DNA of 64,000 bases from Henriciella sp. (GTDB lineage Bacteria; Pseudomonadota; Alphaproteobacteria; Caulobacterales; Hyphomonadaceae). Made by a program: the position numbers and the translations under genes. Shown here piece by piece: positions 53,880-62,972 of this stretch. The DNA lies in contig DUBH01000021.1 of assembly GCA_012960415.1 (NCBI GenBank), positions 62,001 through 126,000 on the forward strand, written 5' to 3'. Each line of letters starts with the position of its first letter. Position 1 is the first letter of the stretch. Under the pieces are notes generated by a model. That model ran no database searches. It had not been told where the DNA came from and saw nothing but the letters and a program-made list of their open reading frames with translations.

Positions 53880-54722
53880 CTACATCGCCAAGAAGCCGCC
53901 ATCGATGCGGAAGTCCGCGCCATTGGCATAGGATGAGGCGTCCGACATCAGGAAGGCCGTCGGCCCGACATAGTCTTCGGCGAGCGCCATACCGCGCAGG
54001 CGGTCATAATCGCCGCCCCGGCGCAGCGGGATCTTCTTCTCGTAATTGTCGAGGAACTCGCCGTCCTGATTGTTGAAGACGCCGGCAAAGGTCAGCGTAT
54101 TGGTGCGCACGCCTTTTGGCCCCCAATAGACGGCCAGATAGCGCGTCAGATTGTAGAGCGCCGATTTCGACGCGCTATAGGCGACCGGCTTGTAGAAGGT
54201 CTCCCCGCGGTCACGCCGGTACTGATACAGCGACTGGTCCGGCGACACGGTGCCATAGATGGAGGCGACATTGGCGATCGAGCCCTTGCCCGCATCGGCC
54301 ATCGCCTTGCCAAAGACCTGACAGCACTGGAAAACGCCCTTCACATTGACGTCCATGATCCGCTCCCAGCTTGCGGCCGGATAGTCCTCGAACGGGCCAT
54401 TCTCTGCCGCTGTGGAGTTCGGCGGGCTGTCGAGCGCGGCATTGTTCACAAGGCCGGACGGCGTGCCAAAATGCTTGGTGATGGCTTCCAGCGCGGCCTC
54501 AAGCGAAGCCCGGTCCGTCACATCGGCAGAGAATTCCTTGATCACATCATCCGGCGCATCCGGAAACGCTTTCGCGGTCGCCTCATCGCTGGCATTTGGC
54601 TCAACGATGGCGACATTCGCACCGCAGCCGACAAGGCCATTCGCCATGGCCCGGCCGATCTGGCCATAGCCGCCGGTCACCACGATGGTGCGTCCATACA
54701 ATCCGAAAAGTTTGTCCAGCAT
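53880..54722 (-). CDS. Short-chain dehydrogenase/reductase
   Basis: A 280-residue classical SDR: TVVTGGYGQIGRAMA-type cofactor loop (VVTGGYGQIGRAMANGL), LVNNAALDSPPNS, NVASIYGTVSPDQS with the catalytic Ser, and PVAYSASKSALYNL (Y-x3-K). Related enzymes occur in flagellin and surface nonulosonic-acid loci, and this one follows neuB, the capsule-like gene and a phosphatase in the same reverse operon. A sugar substrate is inferred from context. Confidence 0.8.
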   Translation of the reverse strand: MLDKLFGLYGRTIVVTGGYGQIGRAMANGLVGCGANVAIVEPNASDEATAKAFPDAPDDVIKEFSADVTDRASLEAALEAITKHFGTPSGLVNNAALDSPPNSTAAENGPFEDYPAASWERIMDVNVKGVFQCCQVFGKAMADAGKGSIANVASIYGTVSPDQSLYQYRRDRGETFYKPVAYSASKSALYNLTRYLAVYWGPKGVRTNTLTFAGVFNNQDGEFLDNYEKKIPLRRGGDYDRLRGMALAEDYVGPTAFLMSDASSYANGADFRIDGGFLAM

Positions 54723-54727
54723 CTTGC

Positions 54728-55246
54728 CTATCCTTTTATGCCTGAGCGCGCCTGCGCGATCGCATCGCAGGCTTCGCGCACCGCGCCATTTCCGCCGACG
54801 CGCTTTGTCCTGAATGTCTCGATCGCGTCGAGCACTTCGTGAGAGTCGCTGACAGAGATCGGCAGGCGCACCAACTCCAGCACGCCCTTGTCGTTGGTGT
54901 CATTGCCGATGAAAGCCGCCTGCTCAAAACTGAGGCCGCGCTCTTCCAGAACTTTGGTGAAGGCCGCCACCTTGTCTGGAATATTCTGCTGGCAGTCGAT
55001 CTTCAGCTTCTTCGCCCGCGCCATGACGACGGGGTTTTCTTCGGTCGACATGATGAAGCAGTAGACGCCCGTGGCCGCTGCCGCGCGCAGGCCATAGCCC
55101 TCAAGGCGCGAACAGACGACCGCCTCGCGGCCATCCTCAAACACATAGACCTTGTTGTCGGTCATCACCCCGTCGAAATCGATGCCGAGTATCTCGACAT
55201 CGCGCGCCCGCGCGGCAAATTCCGGATCGTCCAGCGACCTGATCAT
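54728..55246 (-). CDS. KdsC-like HAD phosphatase
   Basis: A 172-residue HAD-superfamily C0 phosphatase. Catalytic LGIDFDGVMTDNKVYV (D-x-D), GYGLRAAAATGVYCFIMS, and KVLEERGLSFEQAAFIGND are the KdsC/NeuNAc-9-P phosphatase pattern. Beside neuB it would remove the 9-phosphate from a nonulosonic or KDN-9-phosphate; hydrolysis of KDO-8-phosphate is the alternative. Its ATG overlaps the stop of the preceding gene in the operon by four bases. Confidence 0.82.
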   Translation of the reverse strand: MIRSLDDPEFAARARDVEILGIDFDGVMTDNKVYVFEDGREAVVCSRLEGYGLRAAAATGVYCFIMSTEENPVVMARAKKLKIDCQQNIPDKVAAFTKVLEERGLSFEQAAFIGNDTNDKGVLELVRLPISVSDSHEVLDAIETFRTKRVGGNGAVREACDAIAQARSGIKG

Positions 55247-56967
55247 GTCGTCTCCCCCGCGCGGTCCCGCGCATTCTCGTCATCTATCGTCTCAAATGGC
55301 GCGCCAGCAAGGATGCCCTCGCAAATCGCGTCCATGTTCGGGTCCGCGCCCGGCTTTGCCAGGCTGTATGCGTCTGCATGCAACTGCGTCAGCGGCCACC
55401 CGGCAGAGCCGTCCAGCGCCTTCAGCGGAATGCACCGGCGGAAATAGAAGTGGTAGACATAGCGCCGCGCCGCTTCGATCTCGCTCTCAGTCAGGGGATC
55501 GAACGTGCCGGGGCTTTCCAGCAAGCGGAAATAGGATTCGCGGTCATAGGCGTCGCGCCCGAAGCCCTTGCCGCGTATCCACGCATCGCCCGCCACCACG
55601 ACGGGCATACCGCGCGCCGACAGCTCCATGCCGAGCTTGGTGTTGAAGATCAGCGCGCCCTTGGAAAGCTGCGCGATGGAATAGGTGTTGATGTCATTCT
55701 CGGGCGACACCAGCCGCACATTGGCGGGCATCTTCGGGAAGGCGGCGCGCAGAGCATCGTCCAGCCTGTCAGACGCACGCGGGCTGTTCATCACCTCGCC
55801 CGGATGGCAACGCACGACCAGCTGGCGATCGGGGTGTTTCGCAAACCACGAGACTGTGTCGATCGCCCATTCAATCATGTGGCCATAGGCAGACTGGGCA
55901 TAGTTGAGCCGCGCATCCCAGACGACATTCGCCGCCAGAAGATAGGTGTCCTTGGCCGGGTCGAGCTCGAGCGTCGCATAGGTCGACTGCAGGCTTTCCG
56001 GATCGCGCCTTTGAAAAGTGATCCAGTCCTGCGCCCCGGTCTCACGTGAGGCAAGATAGGCGTCGAGCTCTGCAGTCTCAGCAGGGCTAAGCGCGCGCTG
56101 GTTCCAGACGCTTTCCGGCTCATCGATCATCGCGCGGTGATACGTATCGCCATGCTGGTAGATCAGCCGCCCACGCCGATAGGCCGGGTGCCAGGTCACA
56201 AGCCGCGTGTCGCTATCGCGTGCCGCTTCCGCAAACTGGCCCTGCGGCACATAGATGCCGTGATGGGCGACAATGACATCATACTTATGGGCATCGATCA
56301 GCCTGCGCGCGGCCGCATCCGAGAGCCAGGCGGCTGCGAGGTAGCGGCTGAAAATCTGCGTCTCGAGATCACTGCCCCCCAGGTCGCCCTTGCCGAAAAA
56401 GCGCAGCGCCCCGGCATAGGCGTGCATGACGCGCGGGTCGTCATGCTCCGTGCTGCGATGGGCCTGCCAGCGCTCACCAAAGGCCGTTGCCTCGGCGCGG
56501 TCGCTCTCATCCAGCACATCCGAAAACTTTCGCACATTAAGGCCCAGAGGCGCACTCACCCGGTCTGCCGCGCCCGTACATGCCTCGCAGAAATCCGGCT
56601 CCGGACCTTCCTTCGCGATCCGCGGCAGGCTTGGCGCAAGCGTATGCTCGATCACCTGGCAGGCAGGCAGGCCATCGCAATAGCCGATATCGACCTTCGC
56701 CCCGCGGAGCGTCAACGCCGCCGCCATCAGCGTGTCGACCGTGTTCGCGGTGAAATGAAGCCCAAGGCTGGTCGCAATCAGGATGCGCTTGCCACAGGCG
56801 CTTTCGCGCGCGGCCGCCCAGTCCTGCTCATGCCCGGAAAGCAGAACGCGCCAGTCAGGGTAGACCCCCGGCCGGCGCGTCAGTCGTTCAAGCCGCCAGC
56901 GCCGGACAGGCGCATAGGCTTCAGATTGCCTTACGGCTGTGCGTATGTCGCTGAGAAGCGAGCCCAC
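55243..56967 (-). CDS. KpsC/KpsS-like capsule polysaccharide protein
   Basis: A 574-residue protein with two Rossmann-like halves. The C-terminal half has VVRCHPGEVMNS, INTYSIAQLSKGALIFNTKLGMELSARG-type sequence (shown here as TYSIAQLSKGALIFN and GMELSARGMPVVVAGDAW), the usual pattern of capsule synthesis GT-B proteins that add or use beta-Kdo. An early segment has CEAC and ILIATSLGLHFTANTVDTL. No ribosome site decides between the GTG at 56967 and internal starts. The exact sugar is unknown; an acid-sugar transfer fits the adjacent neuB. Confidence 0.65.
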   Translation of the reverse strand: MGSLLSDIRTAVRQSEAYAPVRRWRLERLTRRPGVYPDWRVLLSGHEQDWAAARESACGKRILIATSLGLHFTANTVDTLMAAALTLRGAKVDIGYCDGLPACQVIEHTLAPSLPRIAKEGPEPDFCEACTGAADRVSAPLGLNVRKFSDVLDESDRAEATAFGERWQAHRSTEHDDPRVMHAYAGALRFFGKGDLGGSDLETQIFSRYLAAAWLSDAAARRLIDAHKYDVIVAHHGIYVPQGQFAEAARDSDTRLVTWHPAYRRGRLIYQHGDTYHRAMIDEPESVWNQRALSPAETAELDAYLASRETGAQDWITFQRRDPESLQSTYATLELDPAKDTYLLAANVVWDARLNYAQSAYGHMIEWAIDTVSWFAKHPDRQLVVRCHPGEVMNSPRASDRLDDALRAAFPKMPANVRLVSPENDINTYSIAQLSKGALIFNTKLGMELSARGMPVVVAGDAWIRGKGFGRDAYDRESYFRLLESPGTFDPLTESEIEAARRYVYHFYFRRCIPLKALDGSAGWPLTQLHADAYSLAKPGADPNMDAICEGILAGAPFETIDDENARDRAGETT

Positions 56968-56980
56968 ACCCTCTTACCAA

Positions 56981-58069
56981 TCAGGCTTTGAGGGCTTCGT
57001 TCGCAGCAGCTTCCGTCAGGCCGATATCTTCGAAGGTGAAGGCCTGATCATCGGCAACTGCGTTTTTCAGCGTCTTGCCAATAAAGACATCCTGGAAGTA
57101 AGGCGCGATGCCGTCGCCCGGCGACTTCAGCGCGATGTCCGCTTCCGTGATCGTGTGACCAGCTGGAAGGTCGCTGGTTGCGCAGAGCTTCTTGCCCATC
57201 TTGATCAGCGGGGCGTGCTCGGAGTCGTATGTACGCTTCACACCATCGCCGAGTGCGGCGCGGGCGCGCTGCAGGTCCCGGACGAGGCGGCGAAGGCCGT
57301 TTGGCTCCAGCGAGAATGCCTGGTCGGTGCCTTTCCAGGCACGGTTCAGCGTGAAGTGCTTTTCCAGCACGCGAGCGCCGCACATATAGCCGAGCATGGC
57401 CATGGCGATACCGCTATCGTGGCTTGAGAAACCGATCGGGATCTCAGGGAACTTCTCGCGATAGGTTTCGATGACACGGATGTTCAGCTCTTCAAAGGTC
57501 GGCGGATAACCCGAGGTGCACTGCATGATGCAGATGTTCGGGTTGATCGGCATGATCTCGTCATAAACGCGCTGAACGTCTTCGATCGACGCGCCGCCGG
57601 TCGAGATGAACATCGGCTTGCCGAACTTCGCAATATACTTGATCTGCGGCAGCGTCTTCAGGTCGCCCGAAGCGATCTTGTAGGCCGGCATGTCGAGGTC
57701 TTCGAGGAAGTCCGCGCTCTTATAATCCCAGGCGGTGGAGAAGAGCGTGATGCCGATCTTCTTGGCATGGTCGCGCAGTTCGATCCACTCATCGCGGTCG
57801 AACTCGAGCATTTCGCGGTGCTCACCATAGGTTGGCGCGTATGCGTTCTCTGAATTGTACGGCTGGTCGTAGTATTCCTTGGTGTAAAGCGAGCGATTGT
57901 CGCGCTTCTGCAGCTTTACAGAGTGCGCGCCTGCAGCTTTCGCTGCATCGAACAGATCCTTACACTTCTGGACATCACCTTCATGGTTCTGGCCAATCTC
58001 GGCGATGACGTACATATCGTCATTGTCGCTGATCTTGATGCCGTCCACGACCATTTCACGATTAGCCAT
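56981..58069 (-). CDS. neuB: NeuB-family nonulosonic acid synthase with SAF domain
   Basis: Condenses phosphoenolpyruvate with a hexose or hexosamine derivative to a nine-carbon sialic-acid-like sugar. The 362-residue product has VIAEIGQNHEGDVQKCKDL, SVKLQKRDNR, FSTAWDYKSADFLEDL, YKIASGDL, ISTGGAS, CTSGYPPTFEELNI, FSSHDSG and VLEKHFTLNR. The C-terminal antifreeze-like SAF domain starts near 290 (LIKMGKKLCATSDLPAGHTI). A phosphorylated substrate is suggested by the adjacent HAD phosphatase. No cytidylyltransferase is in the window. Confidence 0.9.
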   Translation of the reverse strand: MANREMVVDGIKISDNDDMYVIAEIGQNHEGDVQKCKDLFDAAKAAGAHSVKLQKRDNRSLYTKEYYDQPYNSENAYAPTYGEHREMLEFDRDEWIELRDHAKKIGITLFSTAWDYKSADFLEDLDMPAYKIASGDLKTLPQIKYIAKFGKPMFISTGGASIEDVQRVYDEIMPINPNICIMQCTSGYPPTFEELNIRVIETYREKFPEIPIGFSSHDSGIAMAMLGYMCGARVLEKHFTLNRAWKGTDQAFSLEPNGLRRLVRDLQRARAALGDGVKRTYDSEHAPLIKMGKKLCATSDLPAGHTITEADIALKSPGDGIAPYFQDVFIGKTLKNAVADDQAFTFEDIGLTEAAANEALKA

Positions 58070-58192
58070 GACTATACCCTCATTCTCTCTTCGGAGACTG
58101 CGGTCCCCGCCTGCTAGGTTCGCGGCAAGGGCTAGCCCGTTTCCCCGGGGTTTTCAATCGATCAAACATGAATAAGTCAGCGTTTACGGCCT

Positions 58193-59434
58193 TTAGATGC
58201 TGGAACCTGTCGTGACGCTTCTCCAGGCCGTCCCATCACTGAAAATCACGCCTGCCCCGGCGACAAGGTCGGGTACGAAATAGAGGGCACCGGCACCAGC
58301 TTCAGATGCGCTCGGAAGGCTCGATTGTGCTGAACTACCAAGCCTGACAGCGCCGGCGACCTGCAGTGCGCAGCTCGGGTCGCTCGTACCGATACCGACC
58401 CGGCCTGAGGATGTGATCCGTACACGTTCACTCACGCTGCCAACACCCGTCCAAAAACCGAGAGACATCGGAATACCAGTCCCTGAAACAGGGCCGTCCA
58501 CCTGCGCATTCACCAGCGCGCTCTGGACCCAGGTGCCGCCCGCCGCAAACCCGCGGAACGAGAAGCCCCCGCACCAGTCGCCCGACTGGACCGGAAGCGG
58601 CGTATCGAGACTTCCGCGTGCGCGCTTCTGGATCGAGAAGGATGAATAGGTCGCCGCGCTGGCATAGGTGTCGAGGCTGGCCGTCGCGAAATAGCCGTCT
58701 CGAACGACGCTGAGTGTCGGCTGGTCATTCGTTGCCGCACTCTGGTCGATCACCGAAAGACGACCCGTTGGCGCACCGCCCACCCCAACATTCGCTGTCG
58801 CCGTATCCACGCTGAGCGCCGTGTCGAAGGCCGTCCCGTCAGCGCTGGTGCGTAACTCGAACCCGCCATTCGCGGCCAGCCCGAACTCTGCCTCGCCGGT
58901 AAAATCGGTCTGGAAGACAACAGACGCGACCTTGGTCCCATCGGCCCGGTTGATGATCTTGCGCGCATTCCCTGTTCCCGGCGTGACATCGTCATGGGTC
59001 AACAGTTCAGCGTCGCTTCGCACGGTCAGCCGGTTGGCTTCATCGGCCTCCGAATTGATACCCAGCGTCTCGAAAGGCCCGCCTCCAGCGCCCTGCACAG
59101 CCTCCCAACCCTCTCCCGCCAAGACAAAAAGAGACGCTTCGTCCCCTATCCAGGCGAGCCAGCCTTCGCGCGGCGCGATCTCGAACCAGGCGCCATCCTG
59201 AAAGCTCGCAATGGCCCCAGCAGCCATGAAATCCCAGTCATCACCGGTCTTGTCTTGCGGCAGGATGTAGGATGTCGCCGCCAGCGGCGCCTCTGGCTGC
59301 GTCGCCTCACTGCGGCTCACCACGCTCAGCTGCACGACCGCATCCAGCCGCCGCAGGCTTTCATTCAGGGTGACATGCTTCATCGCCTGATTGGCGGAAA
59401 GATATGAAAGGCCGATACGTGGGGTCTGGTCCAT
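58193..59434 (-). CDS. DUF2793 spike/fibre-like protein
   Basis: A 413-residue protein. It starts with the DUF2793 pattern PRIGLSYLSANQAMKHVTLN, ESLRRLDAVVQLSV, typical of alphaproteobacterial phage or gene-transfer-agent-like fibres. The C-terminal half has tail-fibre style repeats (FELRTSADGTAFDTALSVDT, VRITSSGRVGIGTSDPSCAL). No signal peptide is visible. GGAG six bases before the ATG at 59434 decides against the TTG at 59449. It sits inside the glycan operon, not in a phage cluster. A glycan-binding role is possible. Confidence 0.75.
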   Translation of the reverse strand: MDQTPRIGLSYLSANQAMKHVTLNESLRRLDAVVQLSVVSRSEATQPEAPLAATSYILPQDKTGDDWDFMAAGAIASFQDGAWFEIAPREGWLAWIGDEASLFVLAGEGWEAVQGAGGGPFETLGINSEADEANRLTVRSDAELLTHDDVTPGTGNARKIINRADGTKVASVVFQTDFTGEAEFGLAANGGFELRTSADGTAFDTALSVDTATANVGVGGAPTGRLSVIDQSAATNDQPTLSVVRDGYFATASLDTYASAATYSSFSIQKRARGSLDTPLPVQSGDWCGGFSFRGFAAGGTWVQSALVNAQVDGPVSGTGIPMSLGFWTGVGSVSERVRITSSGRVGIGTSDPSCALQVAGAVRLGSSAQSSLPSASEAGAGALYFVPDLVAGAGVIFSDGTAWRSVTTGSSI

Positions 59435-59497
59435 CTGGGGCTCCGGCAATTGACTGGAGCGGTGACCCTAGACGTGCACCCCATTCGGTCTGAAAGT

Positions 59498-60343
59498 TCA
59501 GCCCTGCCTGGCCAGCGCCTCACTGATAAGACGGGCAAAGCCGGGCAGCTCAGATGCGGACACCTTCTCCTCAGTCCCCGCCTCAGACCAGCCTTTCGCA
59601 AGCTCGCCAGCAAGATCGTCCAGCACAGGCACCTCACTCGTCAGCCCTTTATAGACGGCGCCCAACAGCACCAGTCGCCCGGCAAGGCTAAGGTGTACGC
59701 CATCGGGTTGGAACAGCGTCTCATCGCCGAGATTGGCCGCCAGCTCTCGCATCAAGACTGCGAAATCGAGAGACGGAACACCGCGTTCACTTGCGACCCT
59801 GACCGTGACATCATTCGCGCTCGGACCGCCGCCGCGGAGCGGCCTTGACCAGTCGAACCGTTCCATCACGCCAGAGGCTGCCGGCGATGTCAGCACGAGC
59901 CCCGAAAGCCCCGCATCAACCAGCCGTCCAAGCCTTGCCGACATAAGCGCCGCCAGTGTTTCGGGGGTTGAAGGGCGCGGTCCGCTATCCTGAAGGACGA
60001 AGCGGGCGCCGGGTTTCGCGGCCGCCATCTCGATCAGCGCATCGACCGCGTCACCGTCATCCGGCGAGCCTCCGAAGATCGCAAAAAGCGGCTCGTTCGC
60101 GGCCTCGAAAAGCCGGTTGAGACCAAGCTCTACAAAAACCACCGGCAGAAACACCGCCCGTACACCGTCAGTGCACCGTGAAAATTCGACTTCGCCGGCA
60201 AAAATACTGTCCCCAAACAGGAGGACGGGCGTCCTGTTTCCACACGCTTCCAGCGCGGAACGCCAATAGACTTTCCGGCGGGACTTCGCGTGTTGATCCC
60301 CCGCCAGCCAGGCGTTCCGAGGGTCAGCGGCCCCAGCGCTCAT
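59498..60343 (-). CDS. SGNH/GDSL-type hydrolase
   Basis: A 281-residue protein with a plausible SGNH esterase core: block I PVLLFGDSIFAGEVEF (Ser), and block V LFQPDGVHLSLAGRLV (Asp and His). The middle is less conserved, so the Gly and Asn blocks are uncertain. No signal peptide is seen. It may add or remove ester groups on the glycan together with the acyltransferase at 52779. Its ATG overlaps the stop of the glycosyltransferase upstream in the operon by one base. Confidence 0.65.
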   Translation of the reverse strand: MSAGAADPRNAWLAGDQHAKSRRKVYWRSALEACGNRTPVLLFGDSIFAGEVEFSRCTDGVRAVFLPVVFVELGLNRLFEAANEPLFAIFGGSPDDGDAVDALIEMAAAKPGARFVLQDSGPRPSTPETLAALMSARLGRLVDAGLSGLVLTSPAASGVMERFDWSRPLRGGGPSANDVTVRVASERGVPSLDFAVLMRELAANLGDETLFQPDGVHLSLAGRLVLLGAVYKGLTSEVPVLDDLAGELAKGWSEAGTEEKVSASELPGFARLISEALARQG

Positions 60344-61293
60344 CAGCTATTATTGCCGGGTTCGCCGATCAGCTGGATGCTTGGCCTGCGGCCGCGATAG
60401 CGCTGGCGAAGATGGAAATCCTTGTTCATGGTCAGGATCGGGTCGAACATGCCGATATGCTTGGCCATCATCGTATTATAGTAATCGCGCGGCAGATTCC
60501 GAAAGATCGGCTTCGATGAATTCATCGACAGGTCAAAGCGCTTGGACAGACGCGCTTTCGCCCAATCCCATGCCCGCTTCTTCAGTCTCCACGTCCGGCT
60601 CGGCGCGTCATACTGGGCGTAATTCTTCTTGTAGAGCTCATGGAAGCGCTCATGCTTGGCCTGAAGCTTCTTGTAGTCTTCGCTTTCCTTGTCCTCGGCC
60701 CAGTTACGATAGTGATGGATGGTCACATCGCGCGTGTAGACAACATCGCGGCCAAGGAAGAGCACCTTCGCGGTCAGGTCAGGGTCGATGCCATAGTCGC
60801 GGAATTCCTCACTAAAGCCGCCAACAGCGCGCATCACTTCGGTCGGCAGCATGCCCTGATTGACGTTGAGAATGCCGATCGGCGAGACGCCGCCAATATA
60901 AGGCGCCTTCACGAACGGGCCTTCCTTGTCCTTCACCTTGAGGCCGACCATGCCAATTTTCTTGTTCGCCTGAAGAATGCGGACCGCCTTGTCGAGACCA
61001 TTATCGACGATCTCATTGTCATCGCTGACCCAGCAAACATAAGGCGTGTCGACCTGCATGAAGACGTCATTATAGGCGCGCGCCTGACCCAGCAGCTTAC
61101 CGACAAAGATCGGGCGCACGCGGTCGCTGGCGACAGACTCCAGATACTCGATCGTGCCATCGGTCGAGCCAGCATCAGTGATGTACAGGATGTACGGAAT
61201 CTTGGTCTCGCGCTGCACGGACTCGACCAGTCTTTTCACCTGGTCACAGCGGTTATAGGTGCCCGCAACGATCGAAAGAACGGCATCCGTCAT
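60343..61293 (-). CDS. Family 2 glycosyltransferase
   Basis: A 316-residue GT-A enzyme: LSIVAGTYNRCDQVKRLVES, LYITDAGSTDGTIEYLES and the D-x-D-like metal site CWVSDDNEIVDNGLDKA. A later conserved block has GIDPDLTAKVLFLGRDVVYT. The C-terminal basic part (RRGRRPSIQL-like end) may contact membrane. It lies between the epimerase and the SGNH gene in the reverse operon. Donor and acceptor are unknown. Confidence 0.87.
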   Translation of the reverse strand: MTDAVLSIVAGTYNRCDQVKRLVESVQRETKIPYILYITDAGSTDGTIEYLESVASDRVRPIFVGKLLGQARAYNDVFMQVDTPYVCWVSDDNEIVDNGLDKAVRILQANKKIGMVGLKVKDKEGPFVKAPYIGGVSPIGILNVNQGMLPTEVMRAVGGFSEEFRDYGIDPDLTAKVLFLGRDVVYTRDVTIHHYRNWAEDKESEDYKKLQAKHERFHELYKKNYAQYDAPSRTWRLKKRAWDWAKARLSKRFDLSMNSSKPIFRNLPRDYYNTMMAKHIGMFDPILTMNKDFHLRQRYRGRRPSIQLIGEPGNNS

Positions 61294-61312
61294 TCAATTA
61301 TTCCCATAGTTT

Positions 61313-62281
61313 TCAGGACTGCTGTGTCTTGAACCAGTCCGCATAGCGTTTCAATCCCGCCTCTAGGCTCACCTTGGGCGAGAAACCGAGACCGCTGCGA
61401 AGATGAGCAGCGTCTGCCACCAGATGCACCGGGTCACCTGAGCGCGCCTTGCCGTTAAAGCTCAGCGGCGTGTCATATCCCGCAGCCTTGACCAGCATGG
61501 AAGCCAGCTCACGCACAGAGATTGCAGTTCCGCTGCCGCCATTGAACAGGCGCACAGTCCCCTTGCCGCCCGGCTTGGCAGACAGAGTGGCGAGGATGGC
61601 GGCGGCGTCGTCGACATGCACGAAGTCGCGGGTCTCATCCCCGCTGCCCCAGAGGTCCAGCGTCGTTTCAGGGTCAGCGCTCACGCGGCGCATGATGTCC
61701 CAGAGAAGCTGTTTGCGAAGCCCTTCGCCAAAGATGGAGAAAAGCCGCACGATCGATACATCCAGCCCGTTCATGCGCGCCTCGCCAGTGACCAGCTCCT
61801 CGCAGACATGTTTGTGCAGGCCATAGGGCGACATGGCCTCGCACGGGTCGCTTTCAGACAGGCGGTCCTTGCCCTGATTGCCATACACAGCCGCAGACGA
61901 GACAAGCACCAGACGCGTCTCTGGCGCTTCTTCGCGAATGAAATCGAGGATCTCGACCGTGCTGCCAACCGACAGGTTGAAGTCGCCGCGCGGATCATCC
62001 CACGACCGGCCGACAGACGCCCCGCCAGCGGCATGGATGATGACATCGGGCTTGCCATGATCAGCCATCGCCGCATGGAAAAGCTGGCGCTGGATCAGGC
62101 CTTCAGCGTGGTGGACATTGCCCGCGCGCACAAAGGCGTCCTGCGGCGCGCCAAGGCCCAGCGTCACGACTTTCCAGCCCTGCGACGCCATCAGCCGGGC
62201 CGTCGCGGTCCCCAGGAAACCACCGCCCCCGGCAATCATCACAAGGCCGGGTGACCCGCTATTTCCGCCAGTAGTCGTCAC
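61313..62281 (-). CDS. NAD-dependent sugar epimerase/dehydratase
   Basis: A 322-residue extended SDR with cofactor loop MIAGGGGFLGTATARLMA, VIIHAAGGASVGRSWDDP, LVLVSSAAVYGNQGKDRL, SPYGLHKHVCEEL (Y-x3-K) and a TRDFVHVDDAAAIL substrate strand. The start is the GTG at 62281, which overlaps the end of the methyltransferase gene. It could be a C4 epimerase or dehydratase for a nucleotide sugar; which one is not clear. Confidence 0.85.
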   Translation of the reverse strand: MTTTGGNSGSPGLVMIAGGGGFLGTATARLMASQGWKVVTLGLGAPQDAFVRAGNVHHAEGLIQRQLFHAAMADHGKPDVIIHAAGGASVGRSWDDPRGDFNLSVGSTVEILDFIREEAPETRLVLVSSAAVYGNQGKDRLSESDPCEAMSPYGLHKHVCEELVTGEARMNGLDVSIVRLFSIFGEGLRKQLLWDIMRRVSADPETTLDLWGSGDETRDFVHVDDAAAILATLSAKPGGKGTVRLFNGGSGTAISVRELASMLVKAAGYDTPLSFNGKARSGDPVHLVADAAHLRSGLGFSPKVSLEAGLKRYADWFKTQQS

Positions 62282-62972
62282 GGCGAGGCTCCTCGATCTT
62301 CAGGGCTTCGAAGCCATCGATGCTAACCGCTTCGCGTGTGAGCAGCCAGATGCCACGGCGTGGGTGACGGGCTTTAAGGTCCCGGAAGTCATCATGCTCA
62401 ACCGGCAACGTGCACTCATAGACATGGCTGAAGCCAGCCGCCCACATCCCGCGCTCCAGAGCCGCGCGGCTGAGAATCATGGCGAGGGGCTGGATGCCCT
62501 GGGTCTCATTCGGATTCTCGCGCGCCACGCGCGCAATGAAGTCATCCCCCGGCACAACCATCGTCTCGAGCAGCATGGCCTTACCGGTCATCTCTCCCAT
62601 CATGCGCAGCGCGCGGAGCGGATTTTCGAGGTGGTAGAGAATACCGAAGGAAAGCGCAAAGTCGCGCGGCGGCAGCGCCTCGGAGGTCGCGCAATTGTCG
62701 AAGTCGAGCACATCGAATTCACAATTCGGTGCCCGTGCGCGCCCCGCTTCAGCCACATCGTGACGCCCTTCAAGGGCGAGGACATCCAGCTTCGAATGAT
62801 TGAGCCGCCGCGCAAACCAGCCCGGCCCCGCACCGAAATCATAGGCCGTATCGAGCACCATGCCGGAATGGCGCAGGGCCTTGATCACCTTGTCCGCAAT
62901 GGTCCAGCGCGCTTCATTGATCGCGATGTAATTATCGACATCAAACAGGGCGGTTGCAGGCGCTTGCGTCAT
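62259..62972 (-). CDS. SAM-dependent methyltransferase
   Basis: A 237-residue class I methyltransferase with motif I AYDFGAGPGWFARRL, LALEGRHDVAEAGRAR and the post-motif FALSFGILYHLENPLRALRM. Its ATG overlaps the wzt stop by four bases (ATGA). This tight link to the ABC exporter ATPase suggests it acts on the exported chain, possibly on the terminal residue. It is not of the FkbM family. Confidence 0.82.
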   Translation of the reverse strand: MTQAPATALFDVDNYIAINEARWTIADKVIKALRHSGMVLDTAYDFGAGPGWFARRLNHSKLDVLALEGRHDVAEAGRARAPNCEFDVLDFDNCATSEALPPRDFALSFGILYHLENPLRALRMMGEMTGKAMLLETMVVPGDDFIARVARENPNETQGIQPLAMILSRAALERGMWAAGFSHVYECTLPVEHDDFRDLKARHPRRGIWLLTREAVSIDGFEALKIEEPRRDDYWRK

